A DNA stretch of 64,000 bases from Bradyrhizobium sp. LMTR 3 (GCF_001693485.1 NZ_MAXC01000009.1:62001-126000); one strand, 5' to 3'. Positions 27,195 through 35,778 are shown, counted from the stretch's first letter. Numbers and translations: made by a program. The notes: generated by a model from the sequence alone, not told the origin.

Positions 27195-27201
27195 TCTGAT
27201 C

Positions 27202-28074
27202 ATGACCGAACATAGCGACATCGATCACGTTTCCGGAAGGGCGACCACCGGCCACGAGTGGGACGGCATCAAGGAGCTCAACACGCCGCTGCCGCGATGG
27301 TGGGTGATCACCTTCTATCTGACCATTGTCTGGGCGATCGGCTACTGGATCGTCTACCCCGCGTGGCCGCTGCTCTGGAGTCACACGACCGGCATCTGGA
27401 ATTACTCCACCCGCGCCGAGGTCGCTACCGAGCTCGCCAATCTGGAAAAGATCCGCGGCGACAAGATGGTGGCACTCGGAGCCGCCTCGCTCGAGGAAAT
27501 CGAGAAGAATCCCGCCTTGCTGGCACTGGCTCGCGCGCGCGGCAAGACGGTATTCGGCGACAATTGCGCGCCTTGCCACGGCAGCGGCGGCGCCGGCGCG
27601 AAGGGCTATCCCAATCTGAACGACGATGAGTGGCTGTGGGGCGGGAGCCTCGACCAGATCATGCAGACGATCCAGTTCGGTGCCCGCTCCGGGCATCAGA
27701 AGGCGCATGAGGGTGCTATGCTGGCGTTCGGCAAGGATGGAGTTCTCAAGAAGGACGAGATCGTCACCGTCGCCAATTACGTCAGGTCGCTGTCGGGACT
27801 GCCGACGGCCGCGGGTTACAACGCAGCCGCCGGCGCGACGATCTTCGCCGACAATTGCGCCTCATGCCACGGCGAAAACGGCAAGGGGAACCAGGAACTC
27901 GGTGCGCCCGACCTGACCGACAAGATCTGGCTTTATGGATCGGACGAGGCGACGCTGATCGAGACCATCAGCAACGGCCGTGCTGGCGTCATGCCTGCCT
28001 GGGTCGGCCGTCTCGATCCATCCACGATCAAGGCGCTGACGGTCTACGTCCACTCGCTCGGCGGAGGCAAATAG
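27202..28074 (+). CDS. fixP: cbb3 oxidase subunit III, di-heme cytochrome c (FixP/CcoP)
   Basis: 290 residues. The cytoplasmic N-terminus HEWDGIKELNTPLPRWW is a CcoP hallmark, followed by one membrane helix (about 34-54). Two heme sites, CAPCH (122-126) and CASCH (219-223), each begin a cytochrome c domain with a distal Met (GAMLAF; GVMPAW). It accepts electrons from periplasmic cytochromes. Last gene of fixNOQP. Confidence 0.97.
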   Translation: MTEHSDIDHVSGRATTGHEWDGIKELNTPLPRWWVITFYLTIVWAIGYWIVYPAWPLLWSHTTGIWNYSTRAEVATELANLEKIRGDKMVALGAASLEEIEKNPALLALARARGKTVFGDNCAPCHGSGGAGAKGYPNLNDDEWLWGGSLDQIMQTIQFGARSGHQKAHEGAMLAFGKDGVLKKDEIVTVANYVRSLSGLPTAAGYNAAAGATIFADNCASCHGENGKGNQELGAPDLTDKIWLYGSDEATLIETISNGRAGVMPAWVGRLDPSTIKALTVYVHSLGGGK

Positions 28075-28104
28075 CGGCCAGGCGATGCTGCGTCGCCGTT
28101 CCAT

Positions 28105-28118
28105 TTGAGGTGGATCAA
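28105..28118. promoter_or_regulatory. FixK/FNR-type box TTGAGGTGGATCAA (fixGHIS)
   Basis: A perfect TTGA-N6-TCAA palindrome, centred about 62 bp before the fixG ATG, giving fixGHIS its own micro-oxic promoter. Confidence 0.93.
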
Positions 28119-28173
28119 ACGCGGCTGCGGGGCTGGGGCTAGAGTGAACTCCTGAGGCGAGATCAACCCAGCG

Positions 28174-29637
28174 ATGAACAAAACCGTGAATCCCACCGAC
28201 CTGCAGTTTGACGACGACGGGCCGCTTTACGCGGCCCGCAAGAAAGTCTATCCGCAGAGCGTTTCCGGAACATTCCGCCGGACCAAATGGGGCCTGATGG
28301 CGTTCTGCCTCGGGGTCTATTACCTGCTGCCGTTCGCGCGCTGGAATCGCGGTTTGGGTGCGCCAGACCAGGCGGTGCTGGTCGATCTGCCGAACAGCCG
28401 ATTCTATTTCTTCTTCATCGAGCTTTGGCCGCAGGAAGTCTATTATTTCACCGGCCTGTTGATCGTTGCGGCGCTAACGCTGTTTCTGATGAACGCGGTC
28501 GGCGGCCGCATCTGGTGCGGCTATCTCTGCCCGCAGACGGTCTGGACCGACCTGTTCTATGCCGTTGAGCGGTGGGTCGAGGGCGACCGGCGTGAGCGAA
28601 TGCGCAAGGATGCCGCCAAGGGCACCGTCACATTCCGGCGTGCCGGCGAAATCGCACTGAAGCATTCGATCTGGCTGATGATCGCCTGGTGGACCGGCGG
28701 CGCCTGGGTGCTCTATTTCACTGATGCCCCGACGCTGGTGTGGCAGCTTCTCACGTTCCAGGCGCCGATGATCGCCTATATCTGGATCGGCATCCTCACG
28801 GCGACGACCTACATCTTCGCCGGTTGGATGCGCGAGCAGGTCTGCGTCTATATGTGCCCGTGGCCGCGCATTCAGGCCGCGCTCACCGACGAATGGGCGC
28901 TCAACGTCACCTACAAATACGATCGCGGCGAAGCGCGCACATCGCTGAAGAAGGCGAGCGAGTTGCGCGCGCTCGGCCAGCCGGTCGGCGATTGCATCGA
29001 TTGCTATCAATGCGTAGCCGTCTGCCCAACCGGCATCGATATCCGAAACGGCCCACAACTCGACTGCATCCAGTGCGGCCTGTGCATCGATGCCTGCGAC
29101 ACGGTGATGACCAGGATCGGCCGGGACACCCGCCTCATCGGCTACGACAATGACATCAACATTCACCGGCGACAGGAAGGCAAGCCGCCGATCTATCGGA
29201 TCGTACGGCCGCGCACCATTACCTATGCCGCCATGATCGCTGCAGTCGGTGCGGTGATGCTCTACGCGCTGCTGACGCGGTCGCTGCTCGACATCAACGT
29301 GCTGCATGACCGCAACCCGGTCGCGGTAAAACTCTCCGATGGATCGATCCGCAATGCCTACACTGTCCGGCTGCTGAACAAGCGGGGCTTCGACCGCGTT
29401 ATCGCGATCGACGCGGATGGTCCCGTCAACGCCACGCTTCACGTCGTCGGCGCCGATTCCGTGACGCAGGATCGGCCCATGATCATCCTGGCACGCGACA
29501 CGACGACCGAGCTGCGGCTCTTGGTGACGGCGCCTGCGGAGAACAATCCCGAAAAATCCGTGCCGGTGCATTTCCGCGTCACCGATATCGGGCTCGGCGA
29601 GGTCGCCTCCGCCACCGACCATTTCGTGTCGCCATGA
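28174..29637 (+). CDS. fixG: FixG/CcoG, membrane ferredoxin-type protein for cbb3 assembly
   Basis: 487 residues with about five membrane helices and two [4Fe-4S] ferredoxin motifs (CIDCYQCVAVCP and CIQCGLCIDACD, about 273-310), then a C-terminal periplasmic immunoglobulin-like domain. CcoG is known to reduce Cu(II) for insertion into the cbb3 oxidase. First gene of fixGHIS. Confidence 0.96.
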   Translation: MNKTVNPTDLQFDDDGPLYAARKKVYPQSVSGTFRRTKWGLMAFCLGVYYLLPFARWNRGLGAPDQAVLVDLPNSRFYFFFIELWPQEVYYFTGLLIVAALTLFLMNAVGGRIWCGYLCPQTVWTDLFYAVERWVEGDRRERMRKDAAKGTVTFRRAGEIALKHSIWLMIAWWTGGAWVLYFTDAPTLVWQLLTFQAPMIAYIWIGILTATTYIFAGWMREQVCVYMCPWPRIQAALTDEWALNVTYKYDRGEARTSLKKASELRALGQPVGDCIDCYQCVAVCPTGIDIRNGPQLDCIQCGLCIDACDTVMTRIGRDTRLIGYDNDINIHRRQEGKPPIYRIVRPRTITYAAMIAAVGAVMLYALLTRSLLDINVLHDRNPVAVKLSDGSIRNAYTVRLLNKRGFDRVIAIDADGPVNATLHVVGADSVTQDRPMIILARDTTTELRLLVTAPAENNPEKSVPVHFRVTDIGLGEVASATDHFVSP

Positions 29638-29657
29638 TGTCCCTGAGGAGCATTGAC

Positions 29658-30155
29658 ATGAGCCGTGCGCAACAGCAAACGCCAATCACCGGGCGGATGG
29701 TGTTCTTCATGATGCTGGCGTTCTTCGGCGTCGTGATCGGCGTGAACGTCGTCATGATACGGCTTGCCATCCAGACCTTGCCCGGCACCGAGGTCGACAG
29801 CGCCTACAGCGCCAGCCTCGCTTATCAAAAGGAGATCGCCACCGCCCAAGCGCAGAGCGCGCGCAACTGGAAGGTCGATGCCCATGTCGAACGCAGCGGG
29901 CAGGGTGGCGCGACGCTGCAGGTCGAGGCGCGCGACAATTTCGGCCGGCCGATGTCCGGCGTGAAATTCCAGGGCCGGTTCGAGCGGCCGACCGACCGGC
30001 GGGCCGATCAGCTCGTTGCGCTCGCGGAAGTGGGAATCGGCATCTATCGCGGGACCGCGGAAGCCATTGCGCCGGGCCAATGGGATCTGGTGCTCGAGGG
30101 CGTCGCATCGGGACAGCGGCTGTTTCTGTCCAGGAACCGCGTGTTGTTGAACTAG
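29658..30155 (+). CDS. fixH: FixH, cbb3 oxidase maturation protein
   Basis: 165 residues from MSRAQQQTPITGRMVFF. GAGGAG lies seven bases before this ATG, which is preferred to the ATG at 29634 that overlaps fixG. One N-terminal membrane helix (about 14-36) and a periplasmic beta domain with VEARDNFGRPMSGVKF. It lies between fixG and fixI, as in other rhizobia, and is needed for oxidase assembly. Confidence 0.94.
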   Translation: MSRAQQQTPITGRMVFFMMLAFFGVVIGVNVVMIRLAIQTLPGTEVDSAYSASLAYQKEIATAQAQSARNWKVDAHVERSGQGGATLQVEARDNFGRPMSGVKFQGRFERPTDRRADQLVALAEVGIGIYRGTAEAIAPGQWDLVLEGVASGQRLFLSRNRVLLN

Positions 30156-30174
30156 AGCACAAAGAGACCGCATC

Positions 30175-32367
30175 ATGCAGGCGACGCGAGACTTTTCACA
30201 TTATGTCCGGCATCTAGGCTCGGGGCTGTCGCATATCGATCTGGCGGTGGAAGGCGTCAATTGCGCCGGCTGCATGTCGAAAATCGAGCGCGGCCTTTCC
30301 GCGCTTCCGGACGTGACGCTGGCGCGTGTCAACTTGACCGACCGTCGCGTGGCGCTGGAATGGAAGGAGGGTACGCTCGACCCGGCCCGCTTCATCGATA
30401 GGTTGGCCGAGCTTGGCTACAAGGCCTATCCGTTCGAGCCGGTGCGCGCCGAAGCCGTCGAGACGGAGCAGGCGAGCTTTCTGCTGCGCTGCCTCGGCGT
30501 CGCCGCCTTTGCTGCGATGAACATCATGATGCTGTCGATTCCGGTGTGGTCCGGCAATGTCAGCGACATGATCCCGGAACAGCGCGATTTCTTCCACTGG
30601 CTGTCGGCGCTGATTGCCTTGCCCGCGGCGGCCTATTCGGGGCAGCCGTTCTTCCGCTCCGCCTGGCAGGCTTTGCGCGCGCGACGCACCAACATGGATG
30701 TGCCGATCAGCATCGGCATCGTGCTGGCGCTCGCCATGTCGGTGATGGAAACGATCCACCACGCCGAACATGCCTATTTCGACGCCGCGCTGATGCTGCT
30801 CGCCTTCCTGCTAGCCGGCCGCTACCTCGATCAAAGCATGCGCCGGAAGACGCGGGCGGTCGCCGGAAACCTCGCCGCACTGAAGGCGGAAACGGCAACC
30901 AAGTTCGTCAGCGCCGACGAAATCAGCGTCGTGCCAATCGCGGCGGTGCGGACTGGCGACGTCGTCCTGTTGCGTCCGGGCGAGCGCTCTGCCGTCGACG
31001 GCGCCGTGATCGAGGGGCAGTCCAAGATCGACCAGAGCCTGATCACGGGCGAAACCTTGCCCGCGAAGGCGGGGCCGGGCACTCCCGTCTATGCGGGCAC
31101 GCTCAATCTGTCCGGCGCCTTGCGGGTTCGGGTATCGGCGGCGTCCGAAGGCACGTTGCTGGCGGAGATCAGCCGGCTGCTCGACAATGCCGTGCAGGCG
31201 CGCTCCCGCTACGTGCAACTCGCCGACCGTGCGTCTCGGCTCTATGCCCCGGTCGTGCACGCCGCCGCGCTCCTCACCATGCTCGGCTGGGCGGCGGTGG
31301 GCGCCACCTGGCACGATGCCATCGTCACCGCGATCTCGGTTCTCATCATCACCTGTCCCTGTGCGTTGGGGTTGGCAATTCCGGCGGTACAGACCGTCGT
31401 GTCCGGCGCCATGTTCCGAACCGGCGTGCTGCTCAATTCGGGCGATGCCATCGAGCGGCTGGCCGAAGTCGATCGTGTGGTGTTCGACAAGACGGGAACG
31501 CTGACCTTGCCGGAGCTCGATGTCACCAATGCCGTCGATGTGCCGAAAGACGTGTTCGAACTCGCCGGGCGTCTGGCGCTTGCCAGCCATCATCCGGTCG
31601 CGGCCGCCGTGGCCCGGGCGTCCGGAGCGAGGACGCCATTGGCCGGGATCGAGGAGGTGGCAGGCCAAGGCGTCCGCGGCTTCGTCAACGGACTCGAAAT
31701 CCGGCTGGGCCGGCCGTCGTTCTGCGGCGCGGACCAGATCGCCAACGAAATCCTGTGCCGAGATCCCGAGGCATCCGTCGTAGCCTTCCGTCACGGCGAG
31801 ACGCGGCACGTCTTCGCCGTGCGCCAGCGCCTGCGCCCCGATGCGGCTGCCGCCATTGCCACGCTTCTCAGGACCGGGATCGAAGTCGAGATTCTGTCCG
31901 GCGATCGCGAGCCAGCCGTACGCCATGCGGCCGAACAGCTCGGCATTCACGAATGGCGCTCGGGCGTGACGCCGGCGGACAAGATTGCCCGCATCGAGGA
32001 ATTGAAGCGGCAGGGCGTCAACGTCCTGATGGTCGGCGATGGCATGAACGACGCGCCGGCGCTCGCAGCCGCGCACGTCTCGATGTCGCCGGTCAGCGCG
32101 ACCCATCTGAGCCAGTCGACCGCCGATCTGGTGTTCCTCGGCGATCGCCTTGCACCGGTCGTCGCGGCCATCGGCTTCGCGCGGAAAGCGCTGCGGTTGA
32201 TGCGGCAGAATCTTTGGCTGGCAGCAGGCTACAACCTGTTTGCCGTACCGCTCGCAATCGCAGGCCTCGCCACGCCGCTGGTCGCTGCCGCCGCCATGTC
32301 GGGTTCGTCGCTGCTGGTGATCTTGAATGCGCTGCGCGCGCATCGCGGCGCCAGGGAGTTTTGCTGA
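30175..32367 (+). CDS. fixI: FixI/CcoI copper-transporting P1B-type ATPase
   Basis: 730 residues. The N-terminal heavy-metal domain has CAGC (30-33), followed by eight predicted helices with the copper-site CPC in ITCPCALGLAIP, the phosphorylated Asp in FDKTGTLTLPE, HP motif SHHPVA and hinge GDGMNDAPALAAAHV. It exports copper for the cbb3 oxidase. Its stop codon overlaps the fixS start by one base. Confidence 0.97.
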   Translation: MQATRDFSHYVRHLGSGLSHIDLAVEGVNCAGCMSKIERGLSALPDVTLARVNLTDRRVALEWKEGTLDPARFIDRLAELGYKAYPFEPVRAEAVETEQASFLLRCLGVAAFAAMNIMMLSIPVWSGNVSDMIPEQRDFFHWLSALIALPAAAYSGQPFFRSAWQALRARRTNMDVPISIGIVLALAMSVMETIHHAEHAYFDAALMLLAFLLAGRYLDQSMRRKTRAVAGNLAALKAETATKFVSADEISVVPIAAVRTGDVVLLRPGERSAVDGAVIEGQSKIDQSLITGETLPAKAGPGTPVYAGTLNLSGALRVRVSAASEGTLLAEISRLLDNAVQARSRYVQLADRASRLYAPVVHAAALLTMLGWAAVGATWHDAIVTAISVLIITCPCALGLAIPAVQTVVSGAMFRTGVLLNSGDAIERLAEVDRVVFDKTGTLTLPELDVTNAVDVPKDVFELAGRLALASHHPVAAAVARASGARTPLAGIEEVAGQGVRGFVNGLEIRLGRPSFCGADQIANEILCRDPEASVVAFRHGETRHVFAVRQRLRPDAAAAIATLLRTGIEVEILSGDREPAVRHAAEQLGIHEWRSGVTPADKIARIEELKRQGVNVLMVGDGMNDAPALAAAHVSMSPVSATHLSQSTADLVFLGDRLAPVVAAIGFARKALRLMRQNLWLAAGYNLFAVPLAIAGLATPLVAAAAMSGSSLLVILNALRAHRGAREFC

Positions 32368-32573
32368 TGGAAGTTTTGGTATTCCTCGTGCCGCTGGCAC
32401 TCACGCTCGGCGCCATCGGCCTGATGGGTTTCCTCTGGTCGCTCAAGAATGGCCAGTACGACGACCTCGAAGGGGCAGGCTGGCGCGCGATCGCCGATGA
32501 CGAGCCGGTTTCGGAGGAGCCGGCGCCTTCGACTGCGAATTTTAAGATCAAGCAAAATCAGTCCGTCGGATAA
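32367..32573 (+). CDS. fixS: FixS/CcoS, cbb3 oxidase maturation protein
   Basis: 68 residues, MEVLVFLVPLALTLGAIGLM as a single membrane helix, then the family motif FLWSLKNGQYDDLEGAGWRA. The TGATG overlap with fixI couples their translation. The tail after residue 50 is longer than in most CcoS proteins and ends in a basic stretch. Last gene of fixGHIS. Confidence 0.95.
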   Translation: MEVLVFLVPLALTLGAIGLMGFLWSLKNGQYDDLEGAGWRAIADDEPVSEEPAPSTANFKIKQNQSVG

Positions 32574-32819
32574 TATTTTGGCGGGCGGAGAGCGACGGAA
32601 TGGAGAACTACCTTTACGCTATAGCCCTCCAAATGGAAACTTGAACGCTGGCCAGAACTCACTGAAGTCACGGGGACTTTCCAGCAAGAAGCGACTCTAT
32701 TCGCTATTGCAGACGCTGCTTCTTTTGGACCTGCACGACTCCATGCGACCGGCGAGCCGGTCGCTAGTTGTAGAAACTATACTTCTCTCTCCGCAGGCTG
32801 AAGGCAGCCTCTCCGCCCT

Positions 32820-33101
32820 TCATAATACGTTTGATAGCCTCGCGTACCTCAGGCACGTCAATGGCACCTTCGCCGTGCTTGCGCTGGTCGGGGATCGACA
32901 CGTCGTGTTCGGGCTGCATTGATGCCGCTCTCGGGCCTTGCTGCAGGTGTCAAAGAACGGCCCCAGCGCGTCGGGGAGGAAACACTGGGGCCGTTGAATG
33001 CGCGCCCCGGGCAATAGATAGAGGCGCGCGCAGTCAGCAAGAAACGGCCCCCATGCTTCGGGGGATGTGCACACTGGGGCCGTAAAGTCCCTCCTAATCA
33101 T
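32820..33101 (-). CDS. Possible small Cys-rich repeat protein (93 aa)
   Basis: A leftward frame whose product contains two related units, APVCTSPEAWGPFLADC and RPQCFLPDALGPFFDTC, spaced about 30 residues (PxCxxPxAxGPFxxxC). The DNA repeats at 32956-32995 and 33044-33083 underlie the units, and differences between them mostly keep residue character, which favours coding. No clear ribosome-binding site precedes the ATG, and AGGAGG falls just inside the frame. It could equally be non-coding hairpin repeats. The rest of 32574-33240 shows nothing recognisable. Confidence 0.3.
   Translation of the reverse strand: MIRRDFTAPVCTSPEAWGPFLADCARLYLLPGARIQRPQCFLPDALGPFFDTCSKARERHQCSPNTTCRSPTSASTAKVPLTCLRYARLSNVL
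32956..33083. repeat. Two copies of a hairpin-forming repeat (ACGGCCCC/GGGGCCGT)
   Basis: Copy one pairs AACGGCCCC (32956-32964) with GGGGCCGTT (32987-32995). Copy two pairs ACGGCCCC (33044-33051) with GGGGCCGT (33076-33083). The copies are 88 bp apart and share ACACTGGGGCCGT at the right arm. Confidence 0.75.
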
Positions 33102-33240
33102 TGCCTAATTTTCCCGACCAGGGTTTGTTCCGGGTGGCTCAATTTGAGAGTTCCAGTGGCCTATTTCGGCCAGTACCCGGGTGGATTAGGATCAAAGATC
33201 GGTCCCGGTCGTTACCCCTCCATCAACGGGAGGAACCAGA

Positions 33241-33474
33241 ATGGGCCAATCGACCCCCATCAAACGCAGGAATCGGTTTTCGGAGGAAGAGCGCGCGAAT
33301 CGTCCCGCTCTTGAAGAGCGGGTCTTGCAAGTCGCGAAAGATCTAGAGGAACGAGCGAACAAGCTGCCGCCAGGTCGAGAACGTGATGACCTCATGCGCC
33401 GGGCGCGTCTGATGGATACAGCAAATCACATCAACGAGTGGCTTTCATCCCCCGGGCTGAGGCCCCCTATCTAG
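33241..33474 (+). CDS. Small charged hypothetical protein (77 aa)
   Basis: Begins MGQSTPIKRRNRFSEEERAN with GGGAGGA ahead of the ATG. The product is a soluble, highly charged helical protein (LEERVLQVAKDLEERANKLPPGRERDDLMRRAR) ending WLSSPGLRPPI. It resembles short orphan proteins I recall from Bradyrhizobium, but no function is known. A clear terminator follows immediately. It lies within the fixS-tRNA scar of accessory DNA. Confidence 0.7.
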   Translation: MGQSTPIKRRNRFSEEERANRPALEERVLQVAKDLEERANKLPPGRERDDLMRRARLMDTANHINEWLSSPGLRPPI

Positions 33475-33479
33475 AGCTA

Positions 33480-33503
33480 AGGCCGCCCCAGTGGCGGCCC
33501 TTT
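33480..33503 (+). terminator. Rho-independent-like hairpin
   Basis: GGCCGCC (33481-33487) pairs with GGCGGCC (33493-33499) around a five-base loop, followed by CTTTCATTC. It lies just after the 77-codon gene and just before the 3' end of the leftward gene at 33503, so it may serve both. Confidence 0.6.
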
Positions 33504-33793
33504 CATTCGAGGACCTCATACTCGAACGCCACGCCCTCAGGATCGTTCTCCTTAAACCGGGCTTCGGCAACATCTTGGCTCGCAAAGACCTTGAGGTGAT
33601 CAACGTCGCCGACTTCCTTGCTGGTATCGACATATATCCAGACCGTCGTCGGGACGGTCTTGCTGAAGTGCCTGATCGCGTCTCGAAGCGTGACGAGCTG
33701 CCGGCCGCCCGACACAGGGATAGGCTCCTCAAAGCGCAAGGACCAGGACACGACGGGTAGCTTGTTCTTGGCCCGCGATCCACAGTTGTACAT
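33503..33793 (-). CDS. Hypothetical protein, possibly a hybrid of two orphan families (96 aa)
   Basis: From MYNCGSRAKNKLPVV. The first half has PIPVSGGRQLVTLRDAIRH, and the second TVWIYVDTSKEVGDVDHLKVF followed by an acidic end EGVAFEYEVLE. I recall these halves as two separate short orphan proteins in Bradyrhizobium, so a deletion may have joined them. The frame extends to 33928 but the upstream part is low-complexity and overlaps the transposase remnant, so the ATG at 33793 is taken. Confidence 0.5.
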   Translation of the reverse strand: MYNCGSRAKNKLPVVSWSLRFEEPIPVSGGRQLVTLRDAIRHFSKTVPTTVWIYVDTSKEVGDVDHLKVFASQDVAEARFKENDPEGVAFEYEVLE

Positions 33794-33829
33794 GACGGCT
33801 TGCCGTTGCCGGGCAGGCAACGATGGGGC

Positions 33830-34705
33830 AAGCTCCGAAGGTGTATCCGGGCGCGAACCCGAACCCACCTCGCTGGGGAGCCAACTCGGCGAGCCCTGAG
33901 GGCCGGCGGCGACGCCGGCCTTGGTCAAGCGCGCCGGCGGGCCGCGCCACCGCGCGCGGCACGCCTCTCTCCAAGGGCGTGGCGCCCAATGATCTGTGGT
34001 GTGCCGACTTCAAAAGCGAGTTCAAGCTCGGCAATGGCCGGTATTGTTACCCGCTGACCGTGACAGACCATGCGTCCCGCTATCTGCTTCTCTGCGAAGC
34101 CCTCGGTTCGACCCGCGAGGACACGGCCTGCATCGCCTTTGAGCGGCTGTTCTGCGAGCACGGCTTGCCCTTGGCCATTCGCTCCGACAACGGCGTGCCC
34201 TTTGCCAGTCCCAATGCCCTGTTCAATTTGTCAAAGCTGTCGGTCTGGTGGCTTCGGCTCGGCATCGCCATCGAACGCATCAAGCCGGGTCATCCGCAGC
34301 AGAACGGCCGCCACGAGCGCATGCACCTCACCCTCAAAAAAGAAGCAACACGGCCGCCGGGCTTCAACAGCCTGCAGCAGCAGGATCGCTTCGATGCCTT
34401 CGTGGGTGAGTTCAACACTGAACGGCCGCACGAGGCGCTCGACATGAAGTGCCACGCCGCTACGACGGATTGCCCGAACTGTCTTATCCGTTCCACGATC
34501 GCGACGTGCTCGTCACCGCCTGCGGCCGCCTCTGCTTGCACCGAAAAAGGATCAACATCTCCACCGTGCTGGCAGGTCAGAGACTGGGCATCAAGGAGGT
34601 CGACGAGGGCATTTGGCTCGCCAGCTTCATGATTTGGGATACTTCGACCTGGAGCAGAAAACCTTGCAGCCCCTCGACAACCCGTTCGGCACGAGGTTGT
34701 CACCC
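33830..34705 (+). pseudogene. IS481-type transposase remnant, frameshifted and 5'-truncated
   Basis: DDE integrase core is readable: first Asp in APNDLWCADFK, second in IRSDNGVPF, Glu in NGRHERMHLTLKKE, with GNGRYCYPLTVTDHASRYLL between. The N-terminal helix-turn-helix part is missing and the frame shifts near 33955. It shifts again after HEALDMKC (34450), where a few bases are lost and the protein continues GLPELSYPFHDRDVLV in another frame. A third shift falls near 34630, before LGYFDLEQKTLQPLDNP, which ends at TAG 34703-34705. The right end with CCCATGTCTCCGG survives to about 34745; no left inverted repeat is seen. Not functional. Confidence 0.88.
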
Positions 34706-34758
34706 ATGTCTTAGGTACGTTCCGTTACCCATGTCTCCGGGCCGGACAAACGCCAAAT

Positions 34759-34848
34759 TGGCGGAAGGGGTGGGATTCGAACCCACGGTACCCTTGCAGG
34801 CACGCCGGTTTTCAAGACCGGTGCCTTAAACCACTCGGCCACCCTTCC
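34759..34848 (-). tRNA. tRNA-Ser (anticodon UGA)
   Basis: Mature sequence runs leftward from GGAAGGGTGGCCGAGTGG to CCCTTCC-G-CCA with the CCA encoded. Acceptor stem GGAAGGG/CCCTTCC, anticodon loop CTTGAAA with TGA, a long variable arm and TTCGAAT T-loop are all present; 90 nt is the class II serine tRNA length. It borders the transposase remnant, suggesting past integration here. Confidence 0.96.
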
Positions 34849-35118
34849 TTGCCTTTACGATCAAGCGCTTAGCCGATGCGACGGTGAAAACACAAGAGAA
34901 GAAATTTGGATTTGGCGACGCCCAAGCCGGGAAGGGCGACGAAGCGCTTGCCGTCCCGTTCGGCAAGACCAACAGTCATCCCACGTTGTATGGAGCACTT
35001 CACACGCGCCAGGAAATCATGGGCGGGATGGCGGCATCAGCCGCAATACAGCCGCTTGCCAATTCTTGCCGGGATCGCATCGTCCCGGCACCGTTGCCGC
35101 AATTGGTTCGTGTACTGC

Positions 35119-35217
35119 TTAACCGAACACAATGGCCAGCAGGCTGGAGCACAGCAGCACGAAGCTGGCAGTCGTCAGCGCAAGAAATCCGTTGGAGACA
35201 ATGTCGTGGTTGCGCAT
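35119..35217 (-). CDS. Small membrane protein (32 aa)
   Basis: A leftward ATG with a weak GGTAGG site seven bases upstream encodes MRNHDIVSNGFLALTTASF, continuing as a single hydrophobic helix to a GTTC-coded VFG end. The polar N-terminus plus one membrane segment is typical of bacterial small membrane proteins. No homologue is recognised. It lies 124 bp from another such frame in the same direction. The surrounding 34849-35118 shows no other gene. Confidence 0.45.
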   Translation of the reverse strand: MRNHDIVSNGFLALTTASFVLLCSSLLAIVFG

Positions 35218-35340
35218 CAAATACCTACCACACCAGATGCTCGCCCGAACTTACTGAACCTTTTCCGAATCCCCGATCGGAACTACCGAGCCATTTCTCT
35301 CTGAAGAGCCCGGGCGGCTACCGCCGCCGGCCTTCAAAAC

Positions 35341-35430
35341 TCACGCTCTGGAACGATAGCCTTCGAACGCATGAGCAAGGAAAATGCCTGCGCTCACCAG
35401 GCCCATCAACGCTGTTACTGTCTCGATCAT
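35341..35430 (-). CDS. Small membrane protein (29 aa)
   Basis: A leftward ATG preceded by AAAGGA eight bases upstream encodes MIETVTALMGLVSAGIFLAH and a short tail FEGYRSRA: one membrane helix with a charged end. I recall very similar 29-30-residue single-helix proteins scattered in Bradyrhizobium genomes, which supports it being real. Function unknown. Confidence 0.55.
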   Translation of the reverse strand: MIETVTALMGLVSAGIFLAHAFEGYRSRA

Positions 35431-35778
35431 CGCACAAATCCTTTGCGCCCCTGCAACGCACAAAACGACTGCATCGTTGCACAGTCAAAAAGATTCACGG
35501 GCCAGAATCGCATATCGGTCGTGAGTGATGATTTGATGCAACAGATTGTCTGAAAGCGGCACAGGAAGGCTATGACGAAGGACGCATACAGTGTGAATCG
35601 AGGCGCTGCGCCGTAGTTCGACGGACGCGCGAAGCAACCATTCATTCACCACGCGGGACCAGACCCCATTTCCGCCGTGTTCCGGTTGCGATATCTTCAC
35701 CATGTGATGCGGAGGTGGGCCGCATCGTGGGGTAAGGCCGCAACGCTTCGACGGCCGCTAGAAATGGTACCTGGGGTG
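35431..35778. other. Intergenic, no gene seen
   Basis: About 350 bases upstream of rlpA. A 14-codon frame with a good ribosome-binding site starts near 35572 but is too short to support. Nothing else stands out. Confidence 0.5.

Noticed and set aside
30546..32366. Long rightward frame running into fixS
   Set aside because: Shadow of fixI in a second frame; only the last 69 codons (fixS) are real.
30811..32400. 529-codon leftward open frame over fixI
   Set aside because: Antisense to fixI, with no recognisable domain or ribosome site.
32956..33083. Repeats considered as a CRISPR array
   Set aside because: Only two copies, 88 bp apart, no constant spacer size and no cas genes in the window.
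35572..35616. 14-codon frame with a good ribosome-binding site
   Set aside because: Too short to judge and no membrane or other feature.
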